DNA from: Lacipirellula limnantheis
GTDB lineage: Bacteria; Planctomycetota; Planctomycetia; Pirellulales; Lacipirellulaceae
DNA length: 64,000 nt
Assembly (NCBI RefSeq): GCF_007746075.1
Contig: NZ_CP036339.1
Location: 1,054,001 to 1,118,000, forward strand
Direction: 5' to 3'
Shown here: positions 35,222 to 44,180 of the stretch, in pieces
Layout of the letters: each line of letters starts with the position of its first letter
Position numbering within the stretch: position 1 is the first letter of the stretch
Notes under the pieces: generated by a model
Told to the model about the DNA's origin: nothing
The model's input: the letters and a program-made list of their open reading frames with translations, nothing else
Database searches by the model: none
Program-made: the position numbers and the translations under genes

Positions 35222-35470
35222 CCGTTCGCCTTCGCGGGTCCGTGGGAGTCATGGGGCGCGGGCGACGATCGGGTCGAAAGCTGCACGCTCCTAACGACCG
35301 TGCCGAACGAAGAAGTTCGCGGCGTCGGTCACCACCGCATGACCGTCATCCTGCAGCGCGAACCCGAGTACGCTCGCTGGCTCAATCCGGAGATCAACAC
35401 GCTTGCGGCGCTTGAAAGACTGTTGAAGCCGCTGGCAGACGGGTCGCTGGCGGTAGCGCCGAAAGGCTAA
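35222..35470 (+). pseudogene. SRAP (YedK/HMCES-like) C-terminal fragment
   Basis: The plus frame reads FAFAGPWESWGAG, ESCTLLTTVPNEEV, HHRMTVIL and YARWLNPE, ending LADGSLAVAPKG. This is the second half of SOS response-associated peptidase (SRAP) proteins, which form covalent links to abasic sites through Cys2. The half with Cys2 is absent and there is no start codon, so the fragment cannot make an active protein. The coding frame is still undamaged, suggesting recent truncation. Confidence 0.78.
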
Positions 35471-35643
35471 CTCACACTAGGTCGTCCCTAGCGTACCGTT
35501 ATGCAAATCCGTAGCGGCACGCGGTCAGCGGCGTATCTCATTTTCCACCGCTCGAAAGTGACCTCGCCATGCCTCGTACTCCAAGGTATAACGCCTCGAA
35601 CTTTGAGGTTAGGGGCAGCGATACCCACTCGTAGGAGACCAAG

Positions 35644-36003
35644 ATGGCTGAACGCAAAAGCAATCCGGCATTCCTTAACGGCGTGCCAGAAATGCTTATT
35701 CTTCAGTTACTCTCGCGGCACGCCATGCACGGCTATGAAATCGTGCAAGCAATCAAAGCTGGCTCGAATGATGAACTTGAGTTTGGCGAGGGGTGTATCT
35801 ATCCGATCCTGCATCGACTCGAATCCGAAGGGCTGCTGACGGCCACAAAGGAATTGGCGTCGGGAAGGACGCGAGTGGTCTATCGGTGCACCAGGCGCGG
35901 CAAAGCACGCCTTGCCAAATCGATCAGCAACTGGCGGCGAATTGCTGACGCGGTGAATTTGTCGCTGGAAGGAGGCGGCCATGTCCGTTCAGCGCTGGCT
36001 TGA
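35644..36003 (+). CDS. PadR family transcriptional regulator
   Basis: 119 residues. It has a winged helix of the PadR type: GVPEMLILQLLSRHAMHGYE is the signature start, then EGCIYPILHRLESEGLL is the recognition and wing region. It is of the short (PadR-s2) type, which acts as a dimeric repressor. A good Shine-Dalgarno (AGGAG) lies nine bases before the ATG. It overlaps the next membrane gene by 23 bases, so both are co-translated. PadR genes are often paired with a membrane protein whose expression they control. An imperfect palindrome (CCTC-GAACTTT-GAGG) about 40 bases upstream could be its operator, but this is a guess. Confidence 0.88.
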   Translation: MAERKSNPAFLNGVPEMLILQLLSRHAMHGYEIVQAIKAGSNDELEFGEGCIYPILHRLESEGLLTATKELASGRTRVVYRCTRRGKARLAKSISNWRRIADAVNLSLEGGGHVRSALA

Positions 36004-36697
36004 AGAAGTCCGTACTGGATGCAGGCGACGACGCCTTCCAAGTGCCTACGTGGAACGGCTCGTGGGCGAATTATCCGATCATTTAACCGATCTCATGGAG
36101 GATACGATGAGCATGGAAGCTTTCGAACGCCCCTCGACTTTACTCGGCTCGGCCAGCGAAATTGTGGCAGCGGCGTCTAGCGAATATCGGCGACGGCGGT
36201 TCTCCGGGCGACATCCGTGGCTGGCTTTTGTCATCGCTCCGACCTTATCTCTCCCAATTCTGTGGGCCGGCAGCCTCTCGCTGCTCATCTTCGGGGCCAA
36301 AGCATTGGGCTTCGCCAGCGAAAGTCCGACGGCGACTGCCGAGACCTCGCATTGGGCCACTCAGATGCTCCCTTTCGCCGTATTTGGGACTCTCATACTG
36401 CCGATCGTTGTCGCCGCGGTCGCGTTCTGTCTACTGGCCGTCAAGACAGCAGTCTCGCGGCGATGGATGCTGGCCTGCTGCCTCATCTTGGCAATCGTCG
36501 GGGGCGCTGCGAATTCCAGTGTCTCACTCCCGTCTCCAGGGACCAAGGGCTCGGTAGCGTTTGGCTTCGGCGTGAGTCTGCCGCCGAGTCCCCAGCAAAT
36601 CGCACAATTCCTGCTGCCGCTGCTGATTGGTTGCTGGATGCTTCACGTTGGTCAAGGGACGGTAGCTTCCGAATCGGGTATTCGATCGGCTCCGTAA
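35981..36697 (+). CDS. Multi-pass membrane protein paired with PadR regulator
   Basis: 238 residues. The first 65 are soluble and helical (WLEEVRTGCRRRRLPSAYVE then RLVGELSDHLTDLMED), like the permease-prefix or DUF1700-type domains that occur next to PadR regulators. Then come four hydrophobic helices (about 78-108, 130-158, 160-180 and 205-225). The ATG lies inside the end of the PadR gene. Its role may be a sensor or an inhibitor working with PadR, as in other two-gene PadR modules; no catalytic motif is seen. Confidence 0.75.
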   Translation: MSVQRWLEEVRTGCRRRRLPSAYVERLVGELSDHLTDLMEDTMSMEAFERPSTLLGSASEIVAAASSEYRRRRFSGRHPWLAFVIAPTLSLPILWAGSLSLLIFGAKALGFASESPTATAETSHWATQMLPFAVFGTLILPIVVAAVAFCLLAVKTAVSRRWMLACCLILAIVGGAANSSVSLPSPGTKGSVAFGFGVSLPPSPQQIAQFLLPLLIGCWMLHVGQGTVASESGIRSAP

Positions 36698-37110
36698 ACG
36701 GCCGACGCGTCGCCAAGCCGTTTCGGACCGCCGCGTCAGCTCCGACGCTGACCACTTCCGGGGAATTCGACGGCGGGTCCAACTTTGCGTAGACAAATCC
36801 TGCTGCGTCGGGCGTCAGCTTCACGGTGAGAACGTTGAAATCGACCATCAGCGGCGTCACCGACATGTTGTAGTACGACGGCTCATCGTCCCACATCCAC
36901 TCCGGCCCCTTCAGGCGAGGCGCGTAACTCGAATTATCGACCACCACTTCGCCGACGGTCTGGCGAACGCCGAGCTCGCTGACGACGCGTTTGGCGAGCT
37001 CATGCAAGTCGTTGCTGGTAAGCATCGCCGCCGCCGTTGAGTCTAGATTGCCGCGGAAAAACACACGTGCTCCATTGTATCTGGTCGACCCGCCGCCAGC
37101 TAAGCTATAG
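36690..37110 (-). pseudogene. D-Ala-D-Ala carboxypeptidase (PBP4/S13) internal fragment
   Basis: The minus strand encodes a run like the middle of PBP4-type (peptidase S13) enzymes: VFFRGNLD, LTSNDLHELAKRV, GEVVVDNSSY, then PEWMWDDEPSYYNMSVTPL and VDFNVLTVKLTP. The N-terminal SxxK active site and the C-terminal KTG part are absent. The open frame beyond about 36690 only reads antisense through the PadR partner gene. It is a two-sided fragment, not a functional gene. Confidence 0.72.
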
Positions 37111-37157
37111 GCGGCGCCGCGATCTCCAACAGTTCACCCTCCGGCGGAACAAAATCG

Positions 37158-38141
37158 GTGGCCGAGAACGCAACAGATAAGCCCCGCGCTCTCGACGTCA
37201 CGGCCGTGAGCCGGCGGATCATCGCCAATGTTGAGCAAGTCATCGTCGGCAAACGGCAACAGATCGTGCAGACGCTCGTCGCGTGGTTCTGCGAAGGGCA
37301 CGTGCTGCTCGAAGACGTCCCCGGCGTGGCCAAGACGATCATGGCCCGGGCGTTCGCCTGCACGGTCGGCTGCACGTTCAAGCGGATCCAATGCACGCCC
37401 GACCTGCTGCCGACCGACGTGACCGGCGGGTCGATCTTCAATCAAAAGGCGAGCGAGTTTGAGTTTCGCCCTGGCCCGATCTTTGCGCAAGTGGTGCTGG
37501 CCGATGAAATCAATCGGGCGACGCCGCGGACGCAGGCCGCGCTGCTGGAGGCGATGGCCGAGAGTTCCGTCACGATCGACGGCGAGACGCACCGCCTGCG
37601 CCCGCCGTTCTTGATCATTGCGACGCAGAACCCGGTCGATCACGAGGGGACGTTTCCGCTGCCGGAGGCGCAGCTCGATCGGTTTCTGATCAAGCTTTCG
37701 CTCGGCTACCCGTCGCTCGATGATGAAGTGCAGATGCTCGATATGCTGAAGCGCGAGCATCCCCTTGAGAAACTTCAGCCGGTGATCAGCGCCGAGCAAC
37801 TTGTCGCGTGCCAACGCGCCGTGCGAACGGTGAACGTCGATCCGAAGATTCGCCGGTATATCACAGAGATCGTGCATGCCACGCGAGCGCACCACGACAT
37901 CCGCCTCGGCGGCAGCCCTCGGGCTTCGATTGCGTTGTACCGGAGTGCACAGGCAGTGGCGGCGATTCGGGGCAGAAACTACGTCGAACCGGACGACGTG
38001 AAGCAGATCGTGCCGGCGGTGCTGGGGCACCGGATCATCCTGCAACCGGAAAGTCGGCTGCAGAATGTGACCGTGTCGGAACTGTTGACGGAGGTTCTGG
38101 ACGAGACGAAGGCGCCGCTGCTGGAAGCGCCTGTCAAATGA
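37158..38141 (+). CDS. MoxR-family AAA+ ATPase (second copy)
   Basis: 327 residues from GTG 37158. Walker A is EDVPGVAKTIMARA, with Ala before Lys as in many MoxR/RavA members; Walker B is VVLADEINRATPRTQAALLE; sensor 1 is FLIIATQNPVDHEGTFPLPE. It is clearly distinct from the MoxR at 17802-18791, so the window encodes two separate MoxR systems. It starts a plus-strand set with DUF58 and DUF4129 genes, the common MoxR/DUF58/DUF4129 order. About 134 noncoding bases separate it from the DUF58 gene. Confidence 0.93.
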   Translation: MAENATDKPRALDVTAVSRRIIANVEQVIVGKRQQIVQTLVAWFCEGHVLLEDVPGVAKTIMARAFACTVGCTFKRIQCTPDLLPTDVTGGSIFNQKASEFEFRPGPIFAQVVLADEINRATPRTQAALLEAMAESSVTIDGETHRLRPPFLIIATQNPVDHEGTFPLPEAQLDRFLIKLSLGYPSLDDEVQMLDMLKREHPLEKLQPVISAEQLVACQRAVRTVNVDPKIRRYITEIVHATRAHHDIRLGGSPRASIALYRSAQAVAAIRGRNYVEPDDVKQIVPAVLGHRIILQPESRLQNVTVSELLTEVLDETKAPLLEAPVK

Positions 38142-38275
38142 ATACGAGATCTTTTTCCACAGAGGCGCAGTGAGTATGGAGAGGAGAATGATGGACGTTG
38201 AGGCTTGAAACTAATCCTCTGTGATCTCCGTGCCTCTTCGCTAAATCTTCTTTTTCAATGTAGGAATCCTGGCTC

Positions 38276-39583
38276 ATGCGGTGGCTGGTCGGCGCTGCGA
38301 TGCTGCTCGTCGTCGCGATGGCGCTCGACCTGGGGTTGCTCGCCTATGCGATGTACGCCCTGGTCGGCGTGATCGTGCTGAGCCGCAAGCTTGCCGACGT
38401 CTGGTCTCGCGAACTGTCGGCGACCCGCGAGATGAGCCGAGACCAGGTGAAGATCGGCGAAAGTGTCGCCGTGGTCACCGTGCTGGAGAACAAGAGTTGG
38501 CTCCCGGTGCCGTGGCTGCTGCTCGAAGATTTGCTGCCGCGACGAGCTGTCATTTTTGACCCGCCGAATCTGAAAGTTACTGGCCGACGGTTGCAGTTAG
38601 TTTCCTTTCCTGGGCGCGCTCGCAAGACGGTCCTTTACCAACTAACGTGCAACCGGCGCGGTTATTATCAGATCGGTCCGCTCGTCGCCGAAACGGGCGA
38701 CGTCTTCGGGCTCTATCGCCGCTATCGCGTGCTGACGGAGCCGCACTTTTTGCTGGCGCTGCCCGAGGTCATTCCGCTCGCGGGGTTCGACGTCGCCTCG
38801 CGACGCCCGCTCGGCGAAGTGCGGATGACGCACCGGCTATTTGAAGACCCCACGCGCATTGCCGGCGTACGAGGCTATCAGGCGGGCGATCCGCTCAATC
38901 GGATCCACTGGGGCGCCACGGCCCGCACGGCGACGTTGCAAAGCAAGATCTATGAACCCTCGACCATCGCCGGCGTGACGATTTTGCTCGACTTTCATGA
39001 GCAGTCGTACGATCCGAAGCACGAACCGGTCCGCTCGGAGCTGGCCGTGACCGCTGCGGCCTCGATCGCCGCCGCCGTGTGCGAGATGGGGCAGCAAGTA
39101 GGGCTCGCGACCAACGGGCGCGACGCGGCGGATCGAATTCGGACGGAAGGGTGGCGTCACGAACAACTGTCCAGCCGCAAGCTCGCCCAAGGGTCGGGAA
39201 TGCGCGAGCGGAGCGACCGGCTGCGTCCCGTCGCGGTTCCCACCGGTCACAGCAACACCCAGTTGCAGCAGATTTTGCGCACTCTGGCACGGGTGGAGAA
39301 AACCGATGGGCTCAGTTTCGCGCAGCTGGTCGTGGAAGTCTCAAGTCGATTGCCGCGGAGCGCGACGGTGATCGCCATGCTATCGAACGTGACTCCTGCG
39401 AGCGCGATCGCGCTCGGCTCGCTGCGCCGGCGCGGATACGCGGTTACGGCGATTGTCAACGCGTTTGAAGAGTTTGATTACGCGCGGATGGCAGGACCGT
39501 TGATGGCGGAGCAGGTCGACGTGCGGCAGCTGCGCGATCGGGCCGCGATTCCGCAGGTTTGCTTGAAATGTTTATTGAGGTAA
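38276..39583 (+). CDS. Membrane DUF58 protein
   Basis: 435 residues. Two N-terminal helices (about 1-16 and 18-36) are followed by the long DUF58 form: VTVLENKSWLPVPWLLLED, TCNRRGYYQIGPL, the DPFGL-like GDVFGLYRRYR, then GVRGYQAGDPLNRIHWGATA, the DUF58 signature, and a VWA-like C-terminal part (VTILLDFHEQSYD). In MoxR operons the membrane type is partnered with transglutaminase/DUF4129 proteins, and here a DUF4129 gene follows after 19 bases. The ATG lacks a strong Shine-Dalgarno. Confidence 0.9.
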   Translation: MRWLVGAAMLLVVAMALDLGLLAYAMYALVGVIVLSRKLADVWSRELSATREMSRDQVKIGESVAVVTVLENKSWLPVPWLLLEDLLPRRAVIFDPPNLKVTGRRLQLVSFPGRARKTVLYQLTCNRRGYYQIGPLVAETGDVFGLYRRYRVLTEPHFLLALPEVIPLAGFDVASRRPLGEVRMTHRLFEDPTRIAGVRGYQAGDPLNRIHWGATARTATLQSKIYEPSTIAGVTILLDFHEQSYDPKHEPVRSELAVTAAASIAAAVCEMGQQVGLATNGRDAADRIRTEGWRHEQLSSRKLAQGSGMRERSDRLRPVAVPTGHSNTQLQQILRTLARVEKTDGLSFAQLVVEVSSRLPRSATVIAMLSNVTPASAIALGSLRRRGYAVTAIVNAFEEFDYARMAGPLMAEQVDVRQLRDRAAIPQVCLKCLLR

Positions 39584-39602
39584 CGGTTCGTTAAAGTTGA
39601 AA

Positions 39603-41540
39603 ATGGCCCGTCTCCGCATGACCAACGCCGATTACGTCGCCATCGCCGTGAGCCCGGCGCTCGTGATGGCGCTGGTCGGCAGTTTGGTCTTCTTCCTGAT
39701 CGAGGTCCTTTACGTCGGCGATTACACGGTAAGGCTTAATTACGTCTTCGCCCTCTTCGTCTTCGCGACGGTGTTGATCGCGCGGATTGCGATCGAAATG
39801 GGTTCGGAACGGGCGGCGATGTTCAGTCTGCCGCTGGGGCTGCTAATGTTCCTCGCCCTCGGGCGCTTCGTCGAGCATGCCGGGGCATTCGGTTGGTTGC
39901 TCAATATAGGTTTGCTGACTGGAGTCTGGTGGTCGTCGCACAAACTGACGTGGGACTGTACTGTCATCGACGACAATCAGGATTCGTCGGGCGAGGGTCT
40001 GCTTGGGCGCGTCGGCCTCGATCCGCTGGAAGGCCCCGAATCCGGTTCAAAGGCAGCGAAGTCGATCCAGCCGTCCGGCCCATCAGCGACCGGGAATGAA
40101 CTTTTCAACGACCCCGCCGAAGGCGCATCGCCGCAAACGAACCTCTGGCAACGACTCGTGAGCGCCAACCCGGGCCCGCACACGCCCGGCCTTTGGGTGC
40201 TCTACTTTTCGCTGGCCGCATTGCCCCTCTTCGGCATCGGGCAACACTGGATCCCAGTGCGCGACGTTGGCCGGCGGCGCTATGCCTTCGGCCTACTCGC
40301 CGTGTATGTCGCCGCGGGACTCTCGCTGCTGGTGACGACGAGCTTTCTCGGCTTACGTCGCTACCTGCGGCAGCGCAACGTCGAGATGCCGGCGCCGATG
40401 GCGGCTACATGGTTGACGCTGGGCGGCATGCTGATCCTACTCGTGATGTTCGTCGCTGCGTTGCTGCCGCGCCCCGCCGCGGAGTATGCCGTGGCCCAAC
40501 CGCCATGGCGCGTCGGCTCTCCAGGTGATAACTCGGCCAACCGCCTGAGCGCCGGTAACGAAGGAACGGTCGATCCCGACGCTGACCAGCGCGTCACCAG
40601 CGATAACCAAGCCGACGCACCGCACACGGGGGACGCTACCGCCGAGGCGACTAGCGAGCAATCGACCGCCGGCGACCAAGCGGGCGAAGGCGAGCCAAAA
40701 GGCGAGGGACAGAGCGATTCGCCGTCTGGTGAGTCGAATATTTCCGAACCGTCGAGCAACGCCCCATCGCCTAACGACACCTCGCCGCGCGATGAGGGAG
40801 ATCGGCCGGTCGACGAAAATGCAGAGCACGGGGAAGCGTCGCAGTCAGAGGATCAGCATGAGCGTGAATCGTCGTACGACAAGACAGAAGAGAGGGGACC
40901 TTCGGAAAGATCGCCGCCCGGCGACTCACAGTCGACTGAGGAGGCGCAAACCGCCAGCAAGGCGTCGCCTCCGCAGTCGCCATTGCCCGACGTTTCAGCC
41001 ATGATGGCGACGCTGACCAGTTCGATTGGTGCGCTCGTCAAGCTCGTGTGCTACGCACTGTTAGCGCTGGCCGTCTGTTACTTCGCATGGCGCAACTGGC
41101 CAGCCATCGTGCGGGCGTTCTTCGAGATTGTGCGAATGATTCGAGACCTCGTCGCGCGCCTGTTTGGCTCAGCGCCGAAGGCGACCGAAGCAGTCGACGC
41201 GGGACAAACCGCCCCTTCTCCGACGCCGCGTCGCACGTTCGCTGAATTCACCGATCCCTTCGTCAGCGGCCGTGATAAGAAGGCTTCGCCGGTCGAACTA
41301 GTCCGCTATACCTTCGAGGCATTCGAAGCGTGGTCGGGCGATCGAGGGCGAGTGCGCACTCCCGATCAGACGCCGCAGGAATTCCTCCGCGTCGCCGCGC
41401 CGCCGCAATCGCCGCTGCACGAGGAAGCGCGACGGATGGTGCGACTCTACAGCGAAGCTGCCTATGCGTCGGCCAACGTCCCGCGCGAAACAGCGGCGAC
41501 GCTCAGGCAGCTTTGGCATTTGATGCAATCGGTGAGATAG
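39603..41540 (+). CDS. DUF4129 membrane protein with long acidic insert
   Basis: 645 residues from the ATG at 39603; a TTG at 39597 is in frame. Several helices lie in the first 120 residues and more at about 200-300. A low-complexity Ser/Glu/Asp/Pro-rich stretch (about 305-455) probably lies outside the membrane. A further helix (LVKLVCYALLALAVCYFAW) and a C-terminal DUF4129 domain follow (FVSGRDKKASPVELVRYTFE and DQTPQEFLRVAA). DUF4129 usually follows a transglutaminase-like domain. The transglutaminase motif (Cys-His-Asp) is not seen, so this is the domain without its usual enzyme partner. Confidence 0.83.
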   Translation: MARLRMTNADYVAIAVSPALVMALVGSLVFFLIEVLYVGDYTVRLNYVFALFVFATVLIARIAIEMGSERAAMFSLPLGLLMFLALGRFVEHAGAFGWLLNIGLLTGVWWSSHKLTWDCTVIDDNQDSSGEGLLGRVGLDPLEGPESGSKAAKSIQPSGPSATGNELFNDPAEGASPQTNLWQRLVSANPGPHTPGLWVLYFSLAALPLFGIGQHWIPVRDVGRRRYAFGLLAVYVAAGLSLLVTTSFLGLRRYLRQRNVEMPAPMAATWLTLGGMLILLVMFVAALLPRPAAEYAVAQPPWRVGSPGDNSANRLSAGNEGTVDPDADQRVTSDNQADAPHTGDATAEATSEQSTAGDQAGEGEPKGEGQSDSPSGESNISEPSSNAPSPNDTSPRDEGDRPVDENAEHGEASQSEDQHERESSYDKTEERGPSERSPPGDSQSTEEAQTASKASPPQSPLPDVSAMMATLTSSIGALVKLVCYALLALAVCYFAWRNWPAIVRAFFEIVRMIRDLVARLFGSAPKATEAVDAGQTAPSPTPRRTFAEFTDPFVSGRDKKASPVELVRYTFEAFEAWSGDRGRVRTPDQTPQEFLRVAAPPQSPLHEEARRMVRLYSEAAYASANVPRETAATLRQLWHLMQSVR

Positions 41541-41553
41541 TCGGCGACCGCAA

Positions 41554-41720
41554 ACGGCGTCGGTAGCGCCTGAGTTTTCGCCCGTCCTGAAGTTTCGGTT
41601 TGCGGCGGTTCACGCGATGCGGACAGATCAATTCCACCCCTCGCTCGGCCAAGCGCTTTCGCAGCGGGTCGCTGTCGGCCGCCCTGTCGTAGATCAAGCG
41701 CGCGACCTTCCGCGGCGAAC
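41554..41720 (-). pseudogene. IS5-type transposase fragment
   Basis: The minus strand reads LIYDRAADSDPLRKRLAERG followed by VELICPHRVNRRKPKLQD and GRKLRRYRRR, the core of the second half of IS5/IS4-group DDE transposases (the VIADRAYDSD...GRKLRRYKRR signature). The final catalytic Glu region (RWxVERTxxW) is cut off right after RRYRRR, next to the end of the DUF4129 gene. The frame above 41720 is not transposase-like. Confidence 0.75.
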
Positions 41721-42389
41721 GACGACGATCTCGACGCGGCACGTTCAACTCGATCCGGAACACACGACGCGCAATGGTCGTTTGCGAGAGAAGCGGCCTT
41801 GTGCGCTTAGCGAGTTTGCCAATCCCCTCGGTTAACGCTCGTGGGCGTACAGCATAGCGGGATTTCGTGACGCTATCGACCGACACGGTCGTCTATTCCA
41901 CCTTCGCCGTAAACTGTGTAAATCTCTATTGGAAGTGAGTTGCAGACTATTCTTCCACGTTATTTAACGCAGATTGCCATCGCCGCTAATTTCAAACTAA
42001 GGGCGATAGGCGCAGTGAGAGCTTGCCCCAGTTGTTCTACCTGCACCGCGCCCGAACCCTTCGCGGCCAGTATTCGGCGACCGACACGAGCAGCGGTGAC
42101 GATTATCTCGCGTAAGCAGTCCGGACATTCTGTCCGGGGCCACTTGAACGTGTCGTCGTCGGCATTTCCGGTCGGTCGTTCAGATCGACCTGGCATTTCC
42201 GCCGCAGCGCCTCCTGCTTCCCGCCGGTAGCGGTAGTCGTCGGCTCGCCAAATCGCTCGGCGTCGATCGAGGTGAGGGAAATGACCGCCGTCCTCGCCCC
42301 AGCGTCGTGCGCGCGTCGCAGAAAGATAGCCTGTCGCGCCGCGCGAGTGGCGACGTCGGCATAGCCTGCCGCCGTCAGAACAACGGCAA
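41721..42389. other. Noncoding region, likely rearranged
   Basis: About 670 bases with no recognisable gene; the short frames present give low-complexity Arg/Ser-rich translations. Contains a hairpin palindrome at 42121-42137, listed separately. Confidence 0.5.
42121..42137. repeat. Short hairpin palindrome CCGGACA-TTC-TGTCCGG
   Basis: Perfect 7-base arms, 3-base loop; same core as 30745-30763. Confidence 0.55.
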
Positions 42390-43013
42390 GTGGTAGTCGC
42401 CTACGGCAAGCTTCTCCGCAAGGAAGCGCTTTCCCGGCCCGAGCGGGCGGCGCTCGTCCGGTTTGAAAAGGTCAAAGAGGAACGACTGCGCTGGCAGTAC
42501 TACCGTTCGATTCCCAAGAAGCACTGGCGGAAGATGTCGGGACGCCAAGCGAAAACGATTCTCGAGCAAGCCTCCCGATACGGTCTGCCGCTGGACGGTC
42601 CGACCATCGACCTGCCGAAAGTCGTTCGGGCGCTGCACGACTTCCTGGCGGCCAACGCGTACAAGTTGTCCAGAGGCGACGATCCGCTACTGACAACGGC
42701 GCAGACGAGCCCAGCCCTGGAGCGATATCGGGAAGAGCGTGCCTTGCTGGCTCAATTGGACCGAATGGAACGGCAGCAAGAACTGGTGCCGCTCGAGGAA
42801 ATTCGATTCTGCCTCGACGGGATGGCCCATCACATATGCAAAGCGTGCGAAACCCTCGAGCGGAAATATGGCAATGAGGTCGCGGAAGTTGTTCGCGATG
42901 CGATTCGAAACTTTGAAGCCGCCGCCGAGGAGATGTTCGGCGAAGTTCGGCCACTTTCGGACGACGATGAATCAACCACCGCGGACGAGGAACTTCCCCA
43001 CAGCCAACTGTAG
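42390..43013 (+). CDS. Nu1-like terminase small-subunit-like protein
   Basis: 207 residues from a GTG start with no obvious Shine-Dalgarno, so the N-terminus is uncertain. The middle has a helix-turn-helix-like stretch (MSGRQAKTILEQASRYGLPL) followed by VVRALHDFLAAN. Then comes SPALERYREERALLAQLDRM and a helical tail with EIRFCLDGMAHHICKACETL, the pattern of phage DNA-packaging Nu1-like small terminase subunits. In those phages the protein binds DNA through the N-terminal winged helix. No terminase large subunit, portal or capsid gene follows, so it is an orphan or a domesticated relative. Similar orphan proteins are common in planctomycetes. Confidence 0.6.
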   Translation: MVVAYGKLLRKEALSRPERAALVRFEKVKEERLRWQYYRSIPKKHWRKMSGRQAKTILEQASRYGLPLDGPTIDLPKVVRALHDFLAANAYKLSRGDDPLLTTAQTSPALERYREERALLAQLDRMERQQELVPLEEIRFCLDGMAHHICKACETLERKYGNEVAEVVRDAIRNFEAAAEEMFGEVRPLSDDDESTTADEELPHSQL

Positions 43014-43091
43014 CGGCTTGGTTCGGCTAGCCGTAAGTCGAGTATACTTAAACAGCGCTGGAACAACTCCACCTATTTGATACGACGGACC

Positions 43092-44180
43092 ATGGCCATC
43101 TTCCATATTACCGCGGACCGACTGGAAGAGTTGCCCATCACCACGTTCAGTGGCGCCGGCATTCGAGAACGGGACGACATGCAGCGCTTGCTGCGAGATC
43201 AAATCGAGATCATCGCGCCTGAGACGCTGGTGATTTCCGAAGAGTTCAGCGATTGGGAAGACTCGCGACGCCGCATTGACCTACTTGCCATCGATCGCGA
43301 CGCCAACCTTGTCGTGATTGAACTGAAACGAACGGATGACGGCGGCCACATGGAGCTGCAGGCGATCCGCTACGCCGCGATGATTTCCGCGATGACGTTT
43401 GATCGCGGCGTCGACGTCTATGCAGCTTACTTGCGACAGCGTGGAGACGGCCGGGATGCTCGCCAGTCGTTGCTCGATTTTCTCGGCTGGGATGAAGTCG
43501 ACGACGAATCGTTCGCCAGAGACATCAGATTAGTCCTGGTCGCGGCAGACTTTTCCAAGGAACTTACGACCACTGCGATTTGGCTAGGAGAGAGGGGAAT
43601 CGACGTGCGCTGCGTGCGTCTCCGGCCGTACCTAGACGGAGCTCGTCTCCTGATCGACGTCCAGCAGCTTATTCCGTTGCCTGAGGCGGAAGAGTTTCAG
43701 GTTAGGCTTCGGGAGAAGGCGCAGAAAACACGTCTGGCCAAGTCGTCGCAGTTGACGGAGGCGAGGCTGTTCGAACAACTAACGGCGCAACATGGCGACG
43801 CGGCGGGCCGCGCAGCGAGAGCCCTGCTGGATTGGGTCGAGCCTCAAGTGAGTTACATCTACTGGGGAACCGGCGACAAGCGCGCGGGCGCCGTCGCCAT
43901 CCGGACTGTCAACGGCGTCCGATACCACGTTGTTCGCATTGGTTACCAGGGCGGCATCGTGTTCTTGATTGATCGGCTCCATCGAAAGCCTCCTTTCGAC
44001 CAACCCGAGATGCAACGTGAGTTGGTCGAGCGAATGAATGAAATTGAGGGAGTCGAGCTGTCACCGGACTTTTTGCGTTGTCGACCTCGGATCGACGTCG
44101 GCCAATTGACTGACCCGCAGCAGTTCAGTCAGATCAAGGAATTCTTGGCGTGGGTGATGAGCCATATACCTACCCCCTAA
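43092..44180 (+). CDS. PD-(D/E)XK nuclease-like protein
   Basis: 362 residues from the ATG at 43092 (a TTG at 43077 is in frame). The N-terminal half resembles DUF91/NucS-like nuclease folds: ISEEFSDWEDSRRRIDLLAI, then DANLVVIELKRTDDGGHMEL, with Asp of RRID and Glu-x-Lys of IELK fitting the PD-(D/E)XK active site. The C-terminal half (about 230-362) is a second domain with LFEQLTAQHGDAAGRAARAL and IRTVNGVRYHVVRIGYQGGI, not recognised. The protein is soluble, with no signal peptide. It follows the Nu1-like gene by 78 bases in the same direction. Could be a repair or phage-defence nuclease. Confidence 0.68.
   Translation: MAIFHITADRLEELPITTFSGAGIRERDDMQRLLRDQIEIIAPETLVISEEFSDWEDSRRRIDLLAIDRDANLVVIELKRTDDGGHMELQAIRYAAMISAMTFDRGVDVYAAYLRQRGDGRDARQSLLDFLGWDEVDDESFARDIRLVLVAADFSKELTTTAIWLGERGIDVRCVRLRPYLDGARLLIDVQQLIPLPEAEEFQVRLREKAQKTRLAKSSQLTEARLFEQLTAQHGDAAGRAARALLDWVEPQVSYIYWGTGDKRAGAVAIRTVNGVRYHVVRIGYQGGIVFLIDRLHRKPPFDQPEMQRELVERMNEIEGVELSPDFLRCRPRIDVGQLTDPQQFSQIKEFLAWVMSHIPTP

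Noticed and set aside
37134..38045. 303-codon minus-strand frame over the second MoxR gene
   Set aside because: Antisense to a clear AAA+ ATPase.
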